Source: Lasioglossum baleicum (Eukaryota > Arthropoda > Insecta > Hymenoptera > Halictidae). Taken from it: DNA of 64,000 bases. Below, piece after piece: positions 11,986 through 24,828 of this stretch. Numbering within the stretch: the stretch's first letter is position 1; each line of letters begins with the position of its first letter. A model generated the notes under the pieces. It was not told where the DNA came from and ran no database searches. It worked only from the letters and a program-made list of their open reading frames with translations. A program made the position numbers and the translations under genes. Location: assembly GCF_051020765.1 (NCBI RefSeq), contig NC_134934.1:14336001-14400000 (forward strand), written 5' to 3'.

Positions 11986-12324
11986 CGCTGCGGACACGGA
12001 TTCCCCTTTGCGGCGAAGCTTTGTCTCTTCCGATATCTAGAAAAGCTCCCATTCTCTGACTCTTGTCCCAGCTTTTCTTCTTGGCGCCAACTTTTATCCT
12101 GGCCCTTGCCCTTCAACTGGTCCTACCTTTACCTCAGATGTAAGTTGTCGTGTGAGACTAGACTTTGCCTCTGTCGCGAAGAACCTATCCAAATGTTCAA
12201 TTTTAACGTGCTAATTTCAATCGATCTGTCCAAACGTACGATTTTAATGTGTTCAGTTGAAACGATCTATCCAAGTGTTGAATTTTTAATGTGAGGCGTC
12301 ATATATATACACTGGAAGCATATA

Positions 12325-12660
12325 CAGGGTGGTCCACGCAACATGCACACCTATATCTGTGGTTGCAAGGAAAAACGCTGCATGTCACAATTTTAAAAAA
12401 TTTAAGTTTATGCATTCATTGGAGCTTCGTAGTATAGGATTGACGCGTATTTACCGGAAGAAAAGTCATGAAAACAAATTCGAAAGGCTCGAAAAAATAA
12501 TACAATTTAACCGATGTCCTATGTCGAAGCATTAGTGATGAAAAGTTTATATCTCGACGGCTATATCTCGAAAGTGAAATTGTGTGACATGTGGCGTTCT
12601 CTTCCTGACAACCACAGATATAACTTCCAAAGTATGCGTTGCACGAAAAAGTTTTGTATA
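12325..12660. mobile_element. CAGGGTG-ended MITE, degraded right end
   Basis: The left end is TA then CAGGGTGGTCCACGCAAC. The arm at about 12345-12395 (containing TATATCTGTGGTTG) is inverted at about 12575-12625. The right terminus has decayed but still aligns up to about 12660. A related copy of the arm lies at 44423-44530. No coding capacity. Confidence 0.7.
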
Positions 12661-12894
12661 CAGAAGTTACATGGTCTAAGTAGTGTATTTATTTTTTTAC
12701 AGGTGAAAGAGAGCGTTTCGGAGATTTGAAGGTCGACTTTGTTTTTTCTTAATGGAATACTATATTTTTTATACCAAAATATGGAAGAATGTCGAATTCT
12801 GAGTGAAAAAGTATTGACCTTCATTCGCCCTAAACCTAATAATTAACGAGTAATTTCACTTTATTTCTTGAAAATTTTATACTAATAAATTTAT

Positions 12895-13250
12895 ACTATC
12901 ATATACAACTAAACATTAATGCAATATAATTATTTTCTTGCCCCGTAGCACTTCAAACAAGGTTCGAAAGCATTTTTAACTCTCAGAGACGGACTTGCCC
13001 CATTTTCGGGGCAAACGCGTCCTAGTTGACACTTTGTACAATATCCTATCAAAATGATAATTTTCGAGCAAAATTAGAATCCTACATAATACTAATTCAT
13101 CAGTAATATCTGTGGCAAGAGTTCGATACCAAGAACATTCAGTTTTTGTAAAAACTGGTATGTATACTGGTATGTATACCAGACTGAAAATACATCAGTT
13201 TAAAGTCCAACTTTGCAAAACCTAGGGCGGACTTAACCCACTCCACCTTA
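12895..13250. repeat. dispersed repeat with CTTGCCCCGT motifs (copy of 61651-62140, inverted)
   Basis: The block around 12935-13020 contains CTTGCCCCGTAGCACTTC, AACAAGGTTCGAAAG and GGACTTGCCCCATTTTCG. It reappears in reverse orientation at 61715-61800. The trailing edge (ACCCACTCCACCTTA near 13236) also recurs at 62124-62140. It is probably one family of non-coding element; the exact ends are not resolved. Confidence 0.65.
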
Positions 13251-13259
13251 ATGGTACAG

Positions 13260-16200
13260 CGCAATTTTTAGTGGTACCTCTCAGAGTCACCATTCGAGTG
13301 GACACAATGTATGTACCTGTGATATTAAATCTATCTGATGTTTAGGAGAAATTTGCGCCATAAATGCTTAAAATTCACAGATAATGCTACTAATCAGAGA
13401 TAGTAGTGTACAATCAAACAGACTGACTGAGTTGTGACACAATATGTGCCACGTATTGTCCCAAAGTGATTGTCTCGAAGGCATATACACCCCTTCATTA
13501 CCGAAAGGGTTAATATTACAATTGTAAACAGTTTCGATGGCACATGATTGACAACATTAACACGACAGTGGAGTAATTGCAAACATAGAGCGAATAGAAC
13601 GAATTCAAGATCGAGCGAATGCAAAATTCTCTGAAATCTCAAAATTCTGAAAATGCAGAACACTTGCTCATTGTTTGATAAAGACTGCCAGCCAATTAAC
13701 GCGTTAGCATGGGCTAATGTAGCACCACGGTGGCATAGAATTATAGGGTCATCAGCCCCGAACATATTAATCGGTTTCCAAGCTTGCTACCTGTTGACGA
13801 GGATCTCAACGACGTCCCATCGATCCGCCTTTCCCGTTCTGTTTCTAATCGAAACGAACCTACTGCTACTATGTGTTCGTCTGCACCGATGTACGAGATC
13901 CCTACGTTAATTGTCAAGTAATGCGCGCGTGGGCGAATCCCTCCCACCGAGTTTTCTCTCAGCAACATCTGGCGAGCACGTGTACGCCGAAGAGAAACGA
14001 CTTGGGCCAGACTGATACAACGGATCGCAATGTTTCTGTAAATAATAGCCGTTCTGACGCTGCGCGTCCGACGATCCTCACTTTCGCTCCAGTTTTCGGA
14101 TCTAGACTCTAAATCTAGAATTTATATTAAATCTATTAGCATTTTGAGCAGCCAGCCAGCTGCCTCAGAGTTATAACATACGATCGAAATAATTTATTTA
14201 ACGAAATAGAACTTGAAAAAAGTTAAGATGTACCATTATTTTCCATCAATTTTTCTAGACGAATTTTCAGAAAGTCGAATCAAATAGAATCAAATAGAAT
14301 CTTGTTTTATTAATTATTTATGGCGGTAGCCTTTTTAGACCTGAAATAAATTAAAGTCGTACTAAATTCTATCGTACTTTACATCTTAGCATTTTTTTTA
14401 AATTTTCGAAAGCCATAATTGCATAAAGACCCGCAGCCTATCGATAACAGTATCAAAGTAGAAACTTGAGTACGTATCCTACAATTTGAAAAAAATAATT
14501 GGACATAAACGGCAGTGCCCACGGAATATGCGAAAAATAAGTGTGCCCACGGAGGGAGTAAATTTGAAACCCAACCGAAGAACAACGCGTCGAAGGGTCC
14601 GGCTAGCGACCCCCGACGTTAAATGTCGAAAATGAACGTCGGCTCGCGGAATACATCTGGTACTGCGTTAACGAAGTAGACACGCGGATAGTCGGATAAA
14701 AATCCAGAAGGGAAAGGAAACAAAATAAAAGCAGCAGCAGTAGCGACGGACGCCGGGGCGTGCATGGATTCCCAGGGAAAAATTCAAAGCTTGTCGGCTT
14801 TCCAATCGCTCGCGTTGTTCGCCGGTGTGTTACAACGTCAAAATATTGTTCCGGACAAGTGGCTTTGTCGAAACATCGGCCGCGTGCCGCGACTCCGAAA
14901 ATAATGCGTCGCTCGGTGTACCGTAACTCTCGTCCCTTTTGTTTTGGAAACGTTTAACTCACCGCGGACTGCGCGCCCGCCGATCGTAAATAATCTCTTG
15001 CCGAGACTCCGGGTCTCGTTGAAATTCGTCGACAGGGTAACGACAAAAAGAAAAAAATAAAACGAGCGCACGCGCGATGAGAGTCGCAGGCGGAATTTCG
15101 CGCCCAGTTTCGACAAAAATTGTTCGATGCGTTCCCCTTAGCTTCCTCGAATTTTTCCAGGATGTGTGTCGACAGGCGGCGACCAGTTTCGATCTAGTAT
15201 TGCGAGAGGCAATACTTTTCGATCCCGACCGACTTTCCAGTTTCCTTCCGTGTCCCGGCGTTTTCTCTTCCGGTCTATCGTGTTTAGCGCTTTCCCGTTT
15301 GGCTTTTCATCAATCCGCCGGCGCACGCCCTGTTCCCTGCCAATTACGCGGACGCCATTTACCCCTCGAATTCTCGGCACTCCAATCGACACGGAAAAAG
15401 CAAAGCCGGCCTCTAGGCAGCATCGCGCGAACCCTCACGTATTTGAAAAACGAAGCAAACTGCCGAACCATCCCCCGCACCCTCATCCCACAATTAAACG
15501 CATCCCTCTGCCCTCCACGAAAAATTCTAGTTCACCGCGCCGCGCAGTGGGCCAACCGGCAATTCTGACAACGAATAATGCAAAAATAGAATCGTACAAT
15601 TTTTGTTTTACCTGCGTCCCAGGTGGCCAATGACTACCCGATAAAATAATGAATATTTTTGATTCTTGATGATTTTTGATGAATTATTTCGTCTTCTCCC
15701 TTTTTATTTTGTGATATTTTAAATATACTTTCGTGGATATCTTATCAAAAGGTAAGTAAATACATTACTGGGTAGCCAGCCCAATAAATAAAACATACCT
15801 AGCTGAAAGTTCATATTTAAGGTTTCGAACATGTTTTCGGGGTTTTCGGACCGACGATAATGACACACCGAATGTTGCTCTGGCAAACTGCTAGATCGTT
15901 TCGGGAGAGACGAATCTGCCGGGTTCGTCGACAAGTGCAAATATGAATGTTACGATTTTCATTTTAACTGAAATAAAATTTGATTCGTTTTGTAATCAAT
16001 GTTTAAGCATTCAAATAAATGTAACCTTATAAAAAATATAAATTTTCTTGTCTCTTCTACGACATTTTTCGGGATAAAGACAAGGGATTGCACACTTTTT
16101 TAAACACGCTTTTTGTTCAAAAATAACATCAATCAACATGATGAGGATTGAACATCATCCAGAAACATCTATGAAGAATATCAGTCTGAGAGAACACGTG

Positions 16201-16850
16201 ATTGAACACATGAAAAGACATCCAAGAGAACATCCGAAGATCTCAACAAAGTCACCTCTCGTGTTCCTCGATTTCATTCCGGAAATGGTTCAACTTTGCC
16301 ATTGAACCGCTTACGCGGATAATGCCGGGTATCGCCGGTAGTCTACGGACAGCAGCAGAATTGTCCGAACTCGGGTTACATTCTCATTCTACTCGGCCAG
16401 CACAACCGGTCGTTTCGAATTTCTCATTTTCTACGTCTCGCAACAGAAGAGAACGCTACTCTGAACGCAACGCGCGCCGCTCGCCCGCCACAACAGCTAA
16501 CGATTTTCCATTCACCTCGTCCGCTTCTCCATTACTGCCAATTAAATCTCGCTCGGGGATGAAACATTTCGCGAGCCCGCGCGCGGTCCTGTAGGAACTT
16601 TTTAATCGTGGCCACGGTTGATGCGAAAATAATGCTGTCCCCGGCAACACGCTGGGACAACGCGACGCTTCAACTACACTGACAATACTGAACAAAGGTT
16701 CCTGGAACATCCAACAAAATCGTTCGTTCTTTTCAGAATTTACAATAATACCAACGTATGCATCCTGTAGAAGTTGTTCTCTTTTATATTATGTGCGAGT
16801 AATTCGATCAATTCTTGCAATTCCGGCAGACAATTTTGATTTTCCAGATT
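13260..16850. other. no gene recognised; CpG-rich block 14580-15600
   Basis: 13260-14240 is mixed AT-rich sequence. 14580-15600 is CpG-rich and open in several overlapping frames (for example 15077-15568 and 15166-15633 on the + strand), none with a recognisable domain. 16300-16600 is a second CpG-rich patch. An unmethylated CpG island or a non-coding first exon is possible, but nothing here proves it. Confidence 0.4.
14241..14400 (+). repeat. dispersed repeat fragment (family of 1318 and 60701)
   Basis: Shares ATTTTTCTAGAC and the following AATTTT.AGAAAGT block with 1318-1460, and the TAAATTCTATCG block downstream. A short internal triplication of CAAATAGAAT (about 14280-14300) distinguishes this copy. 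Confidence 0.5.
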
Positions 16851-17168
16851 GTACCAAAATGTACCAGAAAATATACCAGAATATACCAGAATGTACAAGA
16901 ATATACTTGAATATACTTGAATATACTTGAATATACTTGAATATACTTGAATGTACTTGAATATACTTGAATATAGTTGAATATACTTGAATATACTTGA
17001 ATATACTTGAATATACTTGAATATACTTGAATGTACTTGAATGTACTTGAATGTACTTGAATATACTTGAATATTCAAGAATATACAAGAATATTCAAGA
17101 ATATACAAGAATATACAAGAATATACAAGAATATACAAGAATATACAAGAATATACAAGAATATACTA
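16851..17168. repeat. decanucleotide array switching from ATATACTTGA to ATATACAAGA
   Basis: About seventeen units of ATATACTTGA or ATGTACTTGA (16900-17070) are followed by about nine units of ATATACAAGA and ATATTCAAGA (17071-17165). The array is preceded by ATATACCAGA units. The second block is close to the reverse complement of the first (its unit rotates to ATATTCAAGT), so the array can fold on itself. The minus strand stays open as a YSSIFKYIQV-type decapeptide repeat because three units make ten codons. I do not regard it as a gene. Confidence 0.9.
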
Positions 17169-20142
17169 TACTACAACAGTGAATGCTAGAATTGCTTGCA
17201 CACACTATGCGATTCTGGTATCATTAATGAATGTAATATAAATATGAAAAATAAGTTCAGTGCACCAAAAATCACGTTCGAGTCTCGCTCGACATAGTAC
17301 CGCAACGGGTTACCAGTCAAAATCAGAATCCTTGTGCACAACAGTACTAAAACAGAGGTACACGGTATTCTCTCCGTAACCGACGCAGAGGTCTCTACCG
17401 TAACTGTGAACATTTTAACCCCACCACTCGAACGGTTTGAAGCCCGACGACAGTTACCGAAAGAATACTATAGCCAACGTAACAGAGGCGAGGGTGTAGC
17501 GCAGGAAAGGACTTGTAATCGAAACGCGAGAGCAGGTAATGCGGAAAGCGGTAGTAAATGGCGCGGGAATCAAAGCGATTCGAAGTGTACTGTGCCCAAA
17601 AGCCAGGAAAGACAGAGAGAGAGAGAGAGAGAGAGAACGGGATAGGAGAAAACTTTGACGCCCGGCAGAGAAATCCCAAGCTGGGCGTTGGAAAAGGGGG
17701 ATAATAAAGCGAGAAGGGGGTGTGATGGATACGAGAAACGGGCGGCATGAAGGCGAGGAGGAAGGACGAGGTGGCAGAAAAGTGGCGCGATGTAACCTTC
17801 CATTTCGTAGAACGGAATAAAAGTTTCCATTCTGGTGGATGGTACGCGAGCACTCACGGGCCATACTTCGTCTGCTTGCTACTGCTGGGCTGCTAGAGCT
17901 GGTTCTGGGTTCTGGGTGCTGGTGTGCTCGTAACCGAGAGCTGCACGCGCGCGCGGTCAAAGGTGTACGGATAAAAAAGTCTCATTTCGTTGTAAATTCC
18001 ATCGAGTTTTATTGTTCCCGGCCACGGTGCGACGGGGCTCGTGGCTCGCTCGAAATCTCGTTTGGCTAAGCACGCTTTCACGCGAGCGAGAGAGCCCGAG
18101 CGCGATGCATTTATTAATTCGGAACTTTGTCGCGTGTCCGGAAAATATGTACAGCCCTGCGCCTCCCTCTGACTTTCCTGTTCTAGTTGGCCGGCAGCAT
18201 GATCGATTTTTTCGGGAAACTTTGCCCGGGACAATTCTGCCAGCGCTGCTCGCGAGAGCCACTTTAAGTTGTTTACCAACGAAACAGTTTAACAGTGACG
18301 GGAAATGATGGGAGCCTCGTTATTGAAAGCTTTTCTCTCCTCGTTACTTTATAGTGAAAATATGCAGTTCTCGTGACAGACAATACGAAACAAACGAGAA
18401 AATATCAGCTTCAAATGTTGACAGTTTCGACGGGTATTACTTCAATTTCATTAAGTTCTTCACTTTCAATCCTCGGATGGCCGGCCACTTTCATAATTAC
18501 GCTATCTCGTATTCTAAAGAAGCGCGCGCACTATGAATAATGAACGGATGCAACCCATACGTTGAACAGGAACAGCAGCAAATACAGATTATACAAAAAC
18601 AAGTTACTATAAGAATGAGAAAAGTGTGCGATCTTTAAGTGACTAGTTTGTGTCCAGCGGGCTCTTTTTCCCGAAGTCCGGCCAAATGTGCGATGAAACG
18701 AAAGACTGAAGAAGTGAATAAAGGGGGGGGCTGGAATAACAGCGGTCAACCGATTCGGAAAAACGCGGATGCCGCAAATTGGAAGTTCTCGATGGTCTCG
18801 TCGATCCGTGTCGCAAAGTTCGCGACAGCCGGTAAGTTCTCGGGTAATAGTTTGCCTCGGTGTCGACGGAAAACGCGAAAGAACTGTTAGCCAACTTCGA
18901 CAGCCGCTTTTCTTTTCGTTTTCCTCTCTCTCTCTCTTTCTCTCGCCCTTTGCTTCTTCTCTTATTCTCTATTACATTTCCGTTCGACCGACCGAAACAA
19001 AAGCAAGCGAAGCGATCGTTGCTTTATCGGAAAGACCGGGACGGGCCCCTTGAAATCGTTGTCTTCCGAAACAGATTACGCCGGGACCACGACAGGTAAT
19101 ACTTTTACGTGTGATGCTGACCCTTTCACTACCACCGACACGATCCTCCAAAACCCGATTTGATTCGACTCGATTCGATACGATCCGACGATAGTACATT
19201 CGAAACTTGTTTGATGGCCACGTTGCTTCAGGACATGGATTTCGCTGGATTCGAACACGTTAACCCTCTCGAGTTCCAGTTTTTCTAACTTTGAATGCTT
19301 GATTGAGGTTTCGTCCTAGGCCTAATAATTCATTTGTGCAGATATGTATAGCGCGATTCCCCGCAAAATTGACGTTGAACGTGAAAATATTTTTTAAGAT
19401 TAAAGATTTTTTTGTTAGATTTAAGATTTTTAATCTCTAAAAAAGTTTGGTATTTTTTTACCTTGTTTTTCACGTTCAAAGTAAATATTGTAGGGGGAGG
19501 AAAAATGGAAATTTTTCCTCGGGTGAATTAGGAAGAAATCGTCATACCTAAAGGAAAATTATGGGAGGAGGAAGGAGGGAGGAAGAGGTTTCGCGGATCG
19601 ATCTCCGCGCTTTGTCGAGCTGGTTCCCGGCTCTCGGTGTCTGTCGAAGGTTTTAGGAGATAGGAGAGGGTCGAGGGACGCTCGAACGACCCTGGAAATT
19701 CTCGCGTTTCGCAACAACGCCGCGTTTCAAAGCAAACTGCAGCGAACACAGTCTCAAAGAAGGTTTCGCGCGCCTTCAGCTGGCCGGAGTATGTATCTCC
19801 TCGAAAAGCGCCTCGCGCCTCGCGCCAGAGCAATTTCTTAATAATGAAATCCATCTCGTCCTTTTCTCCCGGTGTTTTCGACCGCGTTTCCATCTCGGCG
19901 AGGTGGAAACCAGTGGAAACGACGAGAAAACCTCTGGAACGCGGTCGACGAGCGAGAGAAGGCTCTCGCGGCCTCGTTACCACGGGCTCGTTTCCGAAAA
20001 CGATACTGTTTGCGGAAATTGCAATCTTTCTCCGCCTAGATTTCGCCTCGTTAATTCTGTCTTCAATCATGTGTGTATTCTGTTCTCCGGATCGGTTTGG
20101 TAATAATTAGAGATGGTCGCTTTGAACGTGTATTAATCACAC

Positions 20143-20162
20143 ACGTGTATACGTATACACGT
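20143..20162. repeat. perfect 20-bp palindrome
   Basis: ACGTGTATACGTATACACGT is exactly self-complementary. It sits in AT-rich sequence just past a CpG-rich block. It contains ACGTG-type cores, but no function can be read from it alone. Confidence 0.8.
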
Positions 20163-21980
20163 ATGTCCTCATTTTAATTTGAACAATATTTAGAACATTG
20201 ATATTCATTTATGTATCGAGACTATGGTTTCACAAATTCCGCGGATGTTGGCACAACGATAAATTTAAACATCATTTTTAATCGGGGATCTAAACTGTTA
20301 TAACCGAAAAGAAAAAAAGTCATAGAATAACAAGTATTTCATCGACTATAAACCGTATTGGTTACAAATGAGGATTAGAAGTAACCGAAATTTTTCTTCT
20401 CTTGTTGGTAAATGTTATTGTTGAGAGAAATTCATTTCGATCGCTCATAACAGTTATTGCTGAAGGAAATTTGTAATATAGTTATTATTAAATATTACAA
20501 TTTTCAAATGATAGACAATCAATTGAAGGGATGGATGGATAAAGGTGTAAAGTTTGTTTTCTATAAAAGAGTTTTTAAAAAAATATGTTGTCCTTTTGTG
20601 ATGAACGAAGATAATTATTACCTTTTTTGTATTAGTTATAATAGTTAAATAAGTTACCTTATTTTGTATTTGAAAAAATAAACATCTGAGAATTGTACAA
20701 CCGACAAGAAAATATTTAAACATATCGGCAACAGCAGTAGCTGCGGAATTGTGTTTTGCAGCATCTAAGAACATTGTTATCCCAAAAGAAATCGTTTATT
20801 GTTAGATCTTTGTGCAAAATAAAAATTGTCTGCACTCTTGTAAAATACACTAGATGTCTAGTAATAATCGTTGGAGCGCCACAGAGGTGGCAAATCCTCG
20901 CGAGCAGGTCGCGTAGCAAGAAAAGTTCGCGTCGATAAAACACAGGGAGTTTTCCGTCGGCCGAGGGGCCCAGGACTCCGGCGGCCGCGCGCCAGGAATC
21001 CCAGCGAATCCCCGGGATAATTGTAATTGCCGGTTGCTCTTTGATTAAAGCGTCGCCGGTAAACTGTGTCGGTAGTCGGTGAACGAGTTCATTAGCATGC
21101 TCGGTCCGACGCGACGTCTAGGTCGGAGGTCTGACGGTGGCTGGCTGTTCGATGCCACCGACCTAATCTTCACCGTTACCTGTCGGCTACTATGCGTCGC
21201 GCAACTAGAAGCTCCTGGGCTTGCTCCATTTCTCGATCGTCCCTCGATAATCAAGGATGTCCGTTATAGCTTAGATCTCCTGCTAGTAACCAATCCATCT
21301 TACTTAGAACACTTGCCTTCTCGAGTTTTTACAGAAACGATCGTCAACGTTAGGTCATTGTAGCTACACTAGTCCAAAATCTATTATATCTTGTATTAAT
21401 TGTTGTTGACTATTCAGATCTGCAAAGAGCTACAATTGCATTTAATTTGATACGACTTCCCCTATACGTATCCAGCAATCATTTATTTGTGAATACAGTT
21501 ACAATGTATCGATCACTCGACAACGCCGCGCCGAGCCTATAAATAGCTAACCGAACGAGGCGGACGAGTGAAGGATAAATACGCGATTTCCATCGGAAAA
21601 TTATTTTTCGAACTGAAATACGCGAGAGCCCGGTGCCGCAGTACGGTGTGGAAAAACTGGTCGCGTATCTCGAGGTCTCCTATACTCGTTCCACGGAAAG
21701 TGATTTATTAAATGTTTTTCTGGATCAGGAGAGGGAGCGAGTGCCAGTTGGAGGATCATCGGCGAGACGGTAGAGCTGTTTTAACGGATCTACGAATTCC
21801 CAGGAAGAGAACGCACGGTAAAGTAATTGGCGCTCGCGAAAAGCGTTGCTTTTCCCGGCGGTTGGCGGTCGGTTTCATCTGCGCCGAAACTCTCGGAGGC
21901 CGGGAGAGTCGAAAAGGGACTTTGATCGAGACTCGGTCAAAGGAGCTCGACTTGAAGCGGTTCGGCATGGCGGGGGAAAA

Positions 21981-22003
21981 AAAGAAGAAGAAGAAGAAGA
22001 AGA
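21981..22003. repeat. (AAG)n microsatellite
   Basis: An uninterrupted AAG run of about seven units, encoding the poly-Lys of the long chance frame across it. Confidence 0.9.
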
Positions 22004-22574
22004 CGGAGCAGGATCGCGGAAAGAGATGGAAACTTGGCCCCCGACCCCTTTTCTCTCGCTTGTCGGTCTGTGTTCGGCAGTTCTTCTGCTCTTGCTCTCT
22101 TGTGCTTTTGCTCTCTCGTTCGCTTCCGATGCTCAGGAAGAATCGGGAAGTTCAGCGATGCTCGGGAAACTCGGCGAAACTGTATTTATTCACCGGCTTT
22201 TCGCCCCGCGATAAGGGTCTTTTCCTGGCTCGCCAAGCACCGTCCCAACGCCGAGAGTATCTTCAGAGACTCGCTTTCTCCGTTCTAATAAACTCCGTCT
22301 TATCTCGAGCAATTCGGCTCGCTAGCTTCGTCCCGGAGCTGCGAGAAAGCTGCAATAAAACTACACTTTCCCGAAGGTTTTTCCACGGGACACGGGACCC
22401 CGCGATCCACACACCGTTTTACAATATGTTACGGAGACGAACGTCCGCCATCGAGTGCGACCCCCATAAATCGCTGCGCGAACATCTATATTTTCAATTC
22501 GGACGAATCAGCAAGATCCTGTAAGTCGCGTGAAAAGTCTCCTTCAACAATTACTTGACTGTGTGAACTTTGGA

Positions 22575-23262
22575 AAAATGATGAAAATTAATATCAATGG
22601 TAGCGAGAGGTTCCATCCAACTTTCCCAATTGATAAAATAAAGTTCGCGTTGCTGGCACGTCTACAAAAAATTCAGGAATTAAATTGAACCCGCCTCTTC
22701 GATCCATTTAGAATAAATGTAGATTAGTAGATTAAAACATAGGACATTCCCAGCTTCGTGGGAATCGACAAAATTAATTCCAGTGGTAGCGAAAGGTTCG
22801 ATCTAACTTCCCCAATTGATAAAATGAAGTTCGCGTTGCTGGCACGTCTACAAAAATTTCAGGAATTAAATTATTGTTTCGCGCCTCTTCGTTCCATTTA
22901 GAAACTCGTGATAGCGCTAGATTAAAACATATGACATACAGACATGACTTCGTGGGAGTCGACAAAATTAACATCCGTGGTAGCCAAAGGTTCGATCTAA
23001 CTTCCCCAATTGATAAAATAAAGTTCGCGTTGCTAGCACGTCTACAAAAATTTTAGGAATTAAATTATTGAATCCCGCCTCTTCGTTCCATTTAGAAAAT
23101 CGTGATAGCGGTAGGTCCTGCTGGATTGAAACACGCGACGCAAATAAACGGCAGCACAGAAATCGACAATATAATACCAACGGTAGCAGACAGTTCAATT
23201 TAACTATTCGAATTGGCAAAACGAAGATTGCATTGCTAGTCTGAACAGAATTCAGAAACAAA
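22575..23262. repeat. ~190-bp tandem satellite, about 3.5 copies
   Basis: GATAAAAT(A/G)AAGTTCGCGT recurs at 22632, 22818 and 23012, with a diverged fourth copy at 23215, giving periods of 186, 194 and 203. Each unit carries TGGTAGCGA.AGGTTC upstream and GCACGTCTACAAAAA, AGGAATTAAATT and CGCCTCTTCG.TCCATTTAG downstream. The last copy is clearly older. Two unrelated-looking minus ORFs (22774-22974 and 22968-23261) are copies of the same satellite frame. Confidence 0.9.
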
Positions 23263-23269
23263 AATCGAT

Positions 23270-24244
23270 CCCGGAGAAATGGAGCAATCCAAACTGAATT
23301 GACGCGAGTTGGAATTACCCATTACTGTGGAGTATTCAAAGACTGCGTACTGGTTCGTACGAAGCTCATCGAAACCACAGTACACTGTCTTTATCACAAT
23401 ATTTTATTCGGTTCACATCGGCACGGCGGCGATTTCAGATCCTGTCACAGCGTGTGCTCCCGTTGTTTGCCGTGATCTCTTCCTCCGGCAGAGGATCGGG
23501 ACCGTCACCGGAACCTTTCCGCTCGACTGCGAGCTTTCGCAAACATCCGGTGTACACGGAAACGATTTCCAGGGAGCCGTTTCCGATTACCCATCGTCGA
23601 CAAATATCCGCAACCGACGCGCGACGTCCTCCTTTCCGCGTTCGATTTTTAGCGCCCTCGCGCACGCGCCCCGGACTCTACCGGCGAGCGACATATGCTG
23701 CCGATCCTCCACTTCCGGTGAACGCGATCTTTGGGATCAAAGGGAGCGAAGGGGACGCGTCGAAATAGCGTAGAAAAGTTACCAGACACATTTTCTCTTC
23801 TTCTGTTAGCCCTTAAATCTTTGCGCTATGAATCTCTTTCCAATATTGTTGTCTCCAACCATTTTTACAGCTCTATTGGTAATTGCAAAGGATTTTAACT
23901 TTTAGTTTTATCATTTTTATATAATGACATGAATTAATCATACTTAGCGGTTCGCTGTAGCATTAAATGAATGAGAGTTAATTACAAATTAACTGAACTC
24001 TTGAGAGGACATTCGATAATGAACTTTGGAATGGCAGTACCTTAATTAATTCATATAATCGAATTGGTTAATCAATTTCGCGTTGCAGCATCGGCGACGC
24101 AGTGATATGATGAAAGTTTCTCTAGGTGTTCAAATAATTACATTCGTGGTTAAACAATTTACCGAAATAAATTTCAATGGGAAGCTTCGATAGTCCGGTT
24201 ACGAGCCAATACGATCACTAAATATGATAGACGTCAAAACGTTC
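23270..24244. other. no gene recognised; CpG-rich patch 23430-23770
   Basis: Several overlapping frames on both strands at 23309-23773 have no domain. 23780-24244 is AT-rich and featureless apart from a direct TTAATT-rich stretch. Confidence 0.4.
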
Positions 24245-24334
24245 TTCTAAATCAGGCATGTCAAACACGCGGCCCGTCGACAAGTACTCTGCGGGCCGAC
24301 CAAAAACTTTGAAACTGTTGCTGTTGATATTATA

Positions 24335-24414
24335 TTAGGTTGGGGAAAAAGAAGTCCATCATTTCTCCGCTTGAGATAACGTAAAAATAATGGATTTCTT
24401 TTTCCCCAATCTAA
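24335..24414. mobile_element. 80-bp mariner-type miniature element
   Basis: Termini TTAGGTTGGGGAAAAAGAA and its imperfect inverse are flanked by TA. TTAGGT is a common mariner terminus. It is inserted in the hAT element 24253-25174. Confidence 0.75.
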
Positions 24415-24472
24415 TATATGCGTGTATGACGCATGATACAGAAATTAATACTGTTCCGAGAACTACTGTATA

Positions 24473-24828
24473 CAGGGTGTCCCAAAATTCGTGAAAATCC
24501 CGAAAGGGGGTGATTCCTGAGACCACTTCAAGCGACATTTTCCTTTGCAAAAATGTTATCCGCGGCTTTGTTTAGGAGTTATTAACGAAAAACACGGACC
24601 AATCAGAGCGCGACCTAGACGCGAGTTGCCACAGTCGGCCAATAGACACTTGGCGCGCCGGGTCGACTGTGGCAACTCGCGTCTAGGTCGCGCTCTGATT
24701 GGTCCGTGTTTTTCGTTAATAACTCCTAAACAAAGCCGCGGATAACATTTTTGCAAAGGAAAATGTCGCTTGAAATGGTCTGAGGAACCACCCCCTTTCG
24801 GGATTTTCACGAATTTTGGGACACCCTG
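24473..24828. mobile_element. near-perfect 356-bp palindromic MITE (165-bp arms, 26-bp loop)
   Basis: The arms 24473-24637 and 24664-24828 differ at only a few positions (GATTCCTGAG against GGTTCCTCAG, CACTTC against CATTTC). Ends are CAGGGTGTCCCAAAATTCG, with TA on both sides. Both arms include a CCAATCAGAGCGCGACC segment. Mirror ORFs of 66 and 94 residues on opposite strands come from the symmetry. Inserted in a hAT element, so it is younger than that. Confidence 0.95.

Larger units (their letters stand above)
17170..22560. other. CpG-rich and AT-rich alternation, no gene recognised
   Basis: CpG-rich blocks lie at about 17440-18300, 18640-19200, 19520-20080, 20870-21350 and 21500-22520. 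They carry many overlapping ORFs on both strands. The longest, 270 residues at 21712-22524 on the + strand, ends just before a GTAAGT but contains a poly-Lys tract from a GAA microsatellite and no domain. The 180-residue minus ORF at 19528-20070 is also unrecognised. A (GA)n run occurs at about 17613-17634 and a (CT)n run near 18927-18945. Non-coding exons or regulatory islands are possible. Confidence 0.4.

Noticed and set aside
16740..17138. 132- and 99-residue minus frames rich in YSSIFKYIQV
   Set aside because: They translate a decanucleotide array; the repeat explains the openness and there is no start context or exon structure.
19528..20070. 180-residue minus frame
   Set aside because: Charged, compositionally biased and overlapped by two + frames; no recognisable family.
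21712..22524. 270-residue frame, the longest in the window
   Set aside because: No domain, poly-Lys from a GAA microsatellite, CpG-rich context with competing frames. Kept only as a possible non-coding exon.
22795..23010. GGTTCGATC motifs resembling a tRNA B box
   Set aside because: They belong to the tandem satellite, with no A box or cloverleaf around them.
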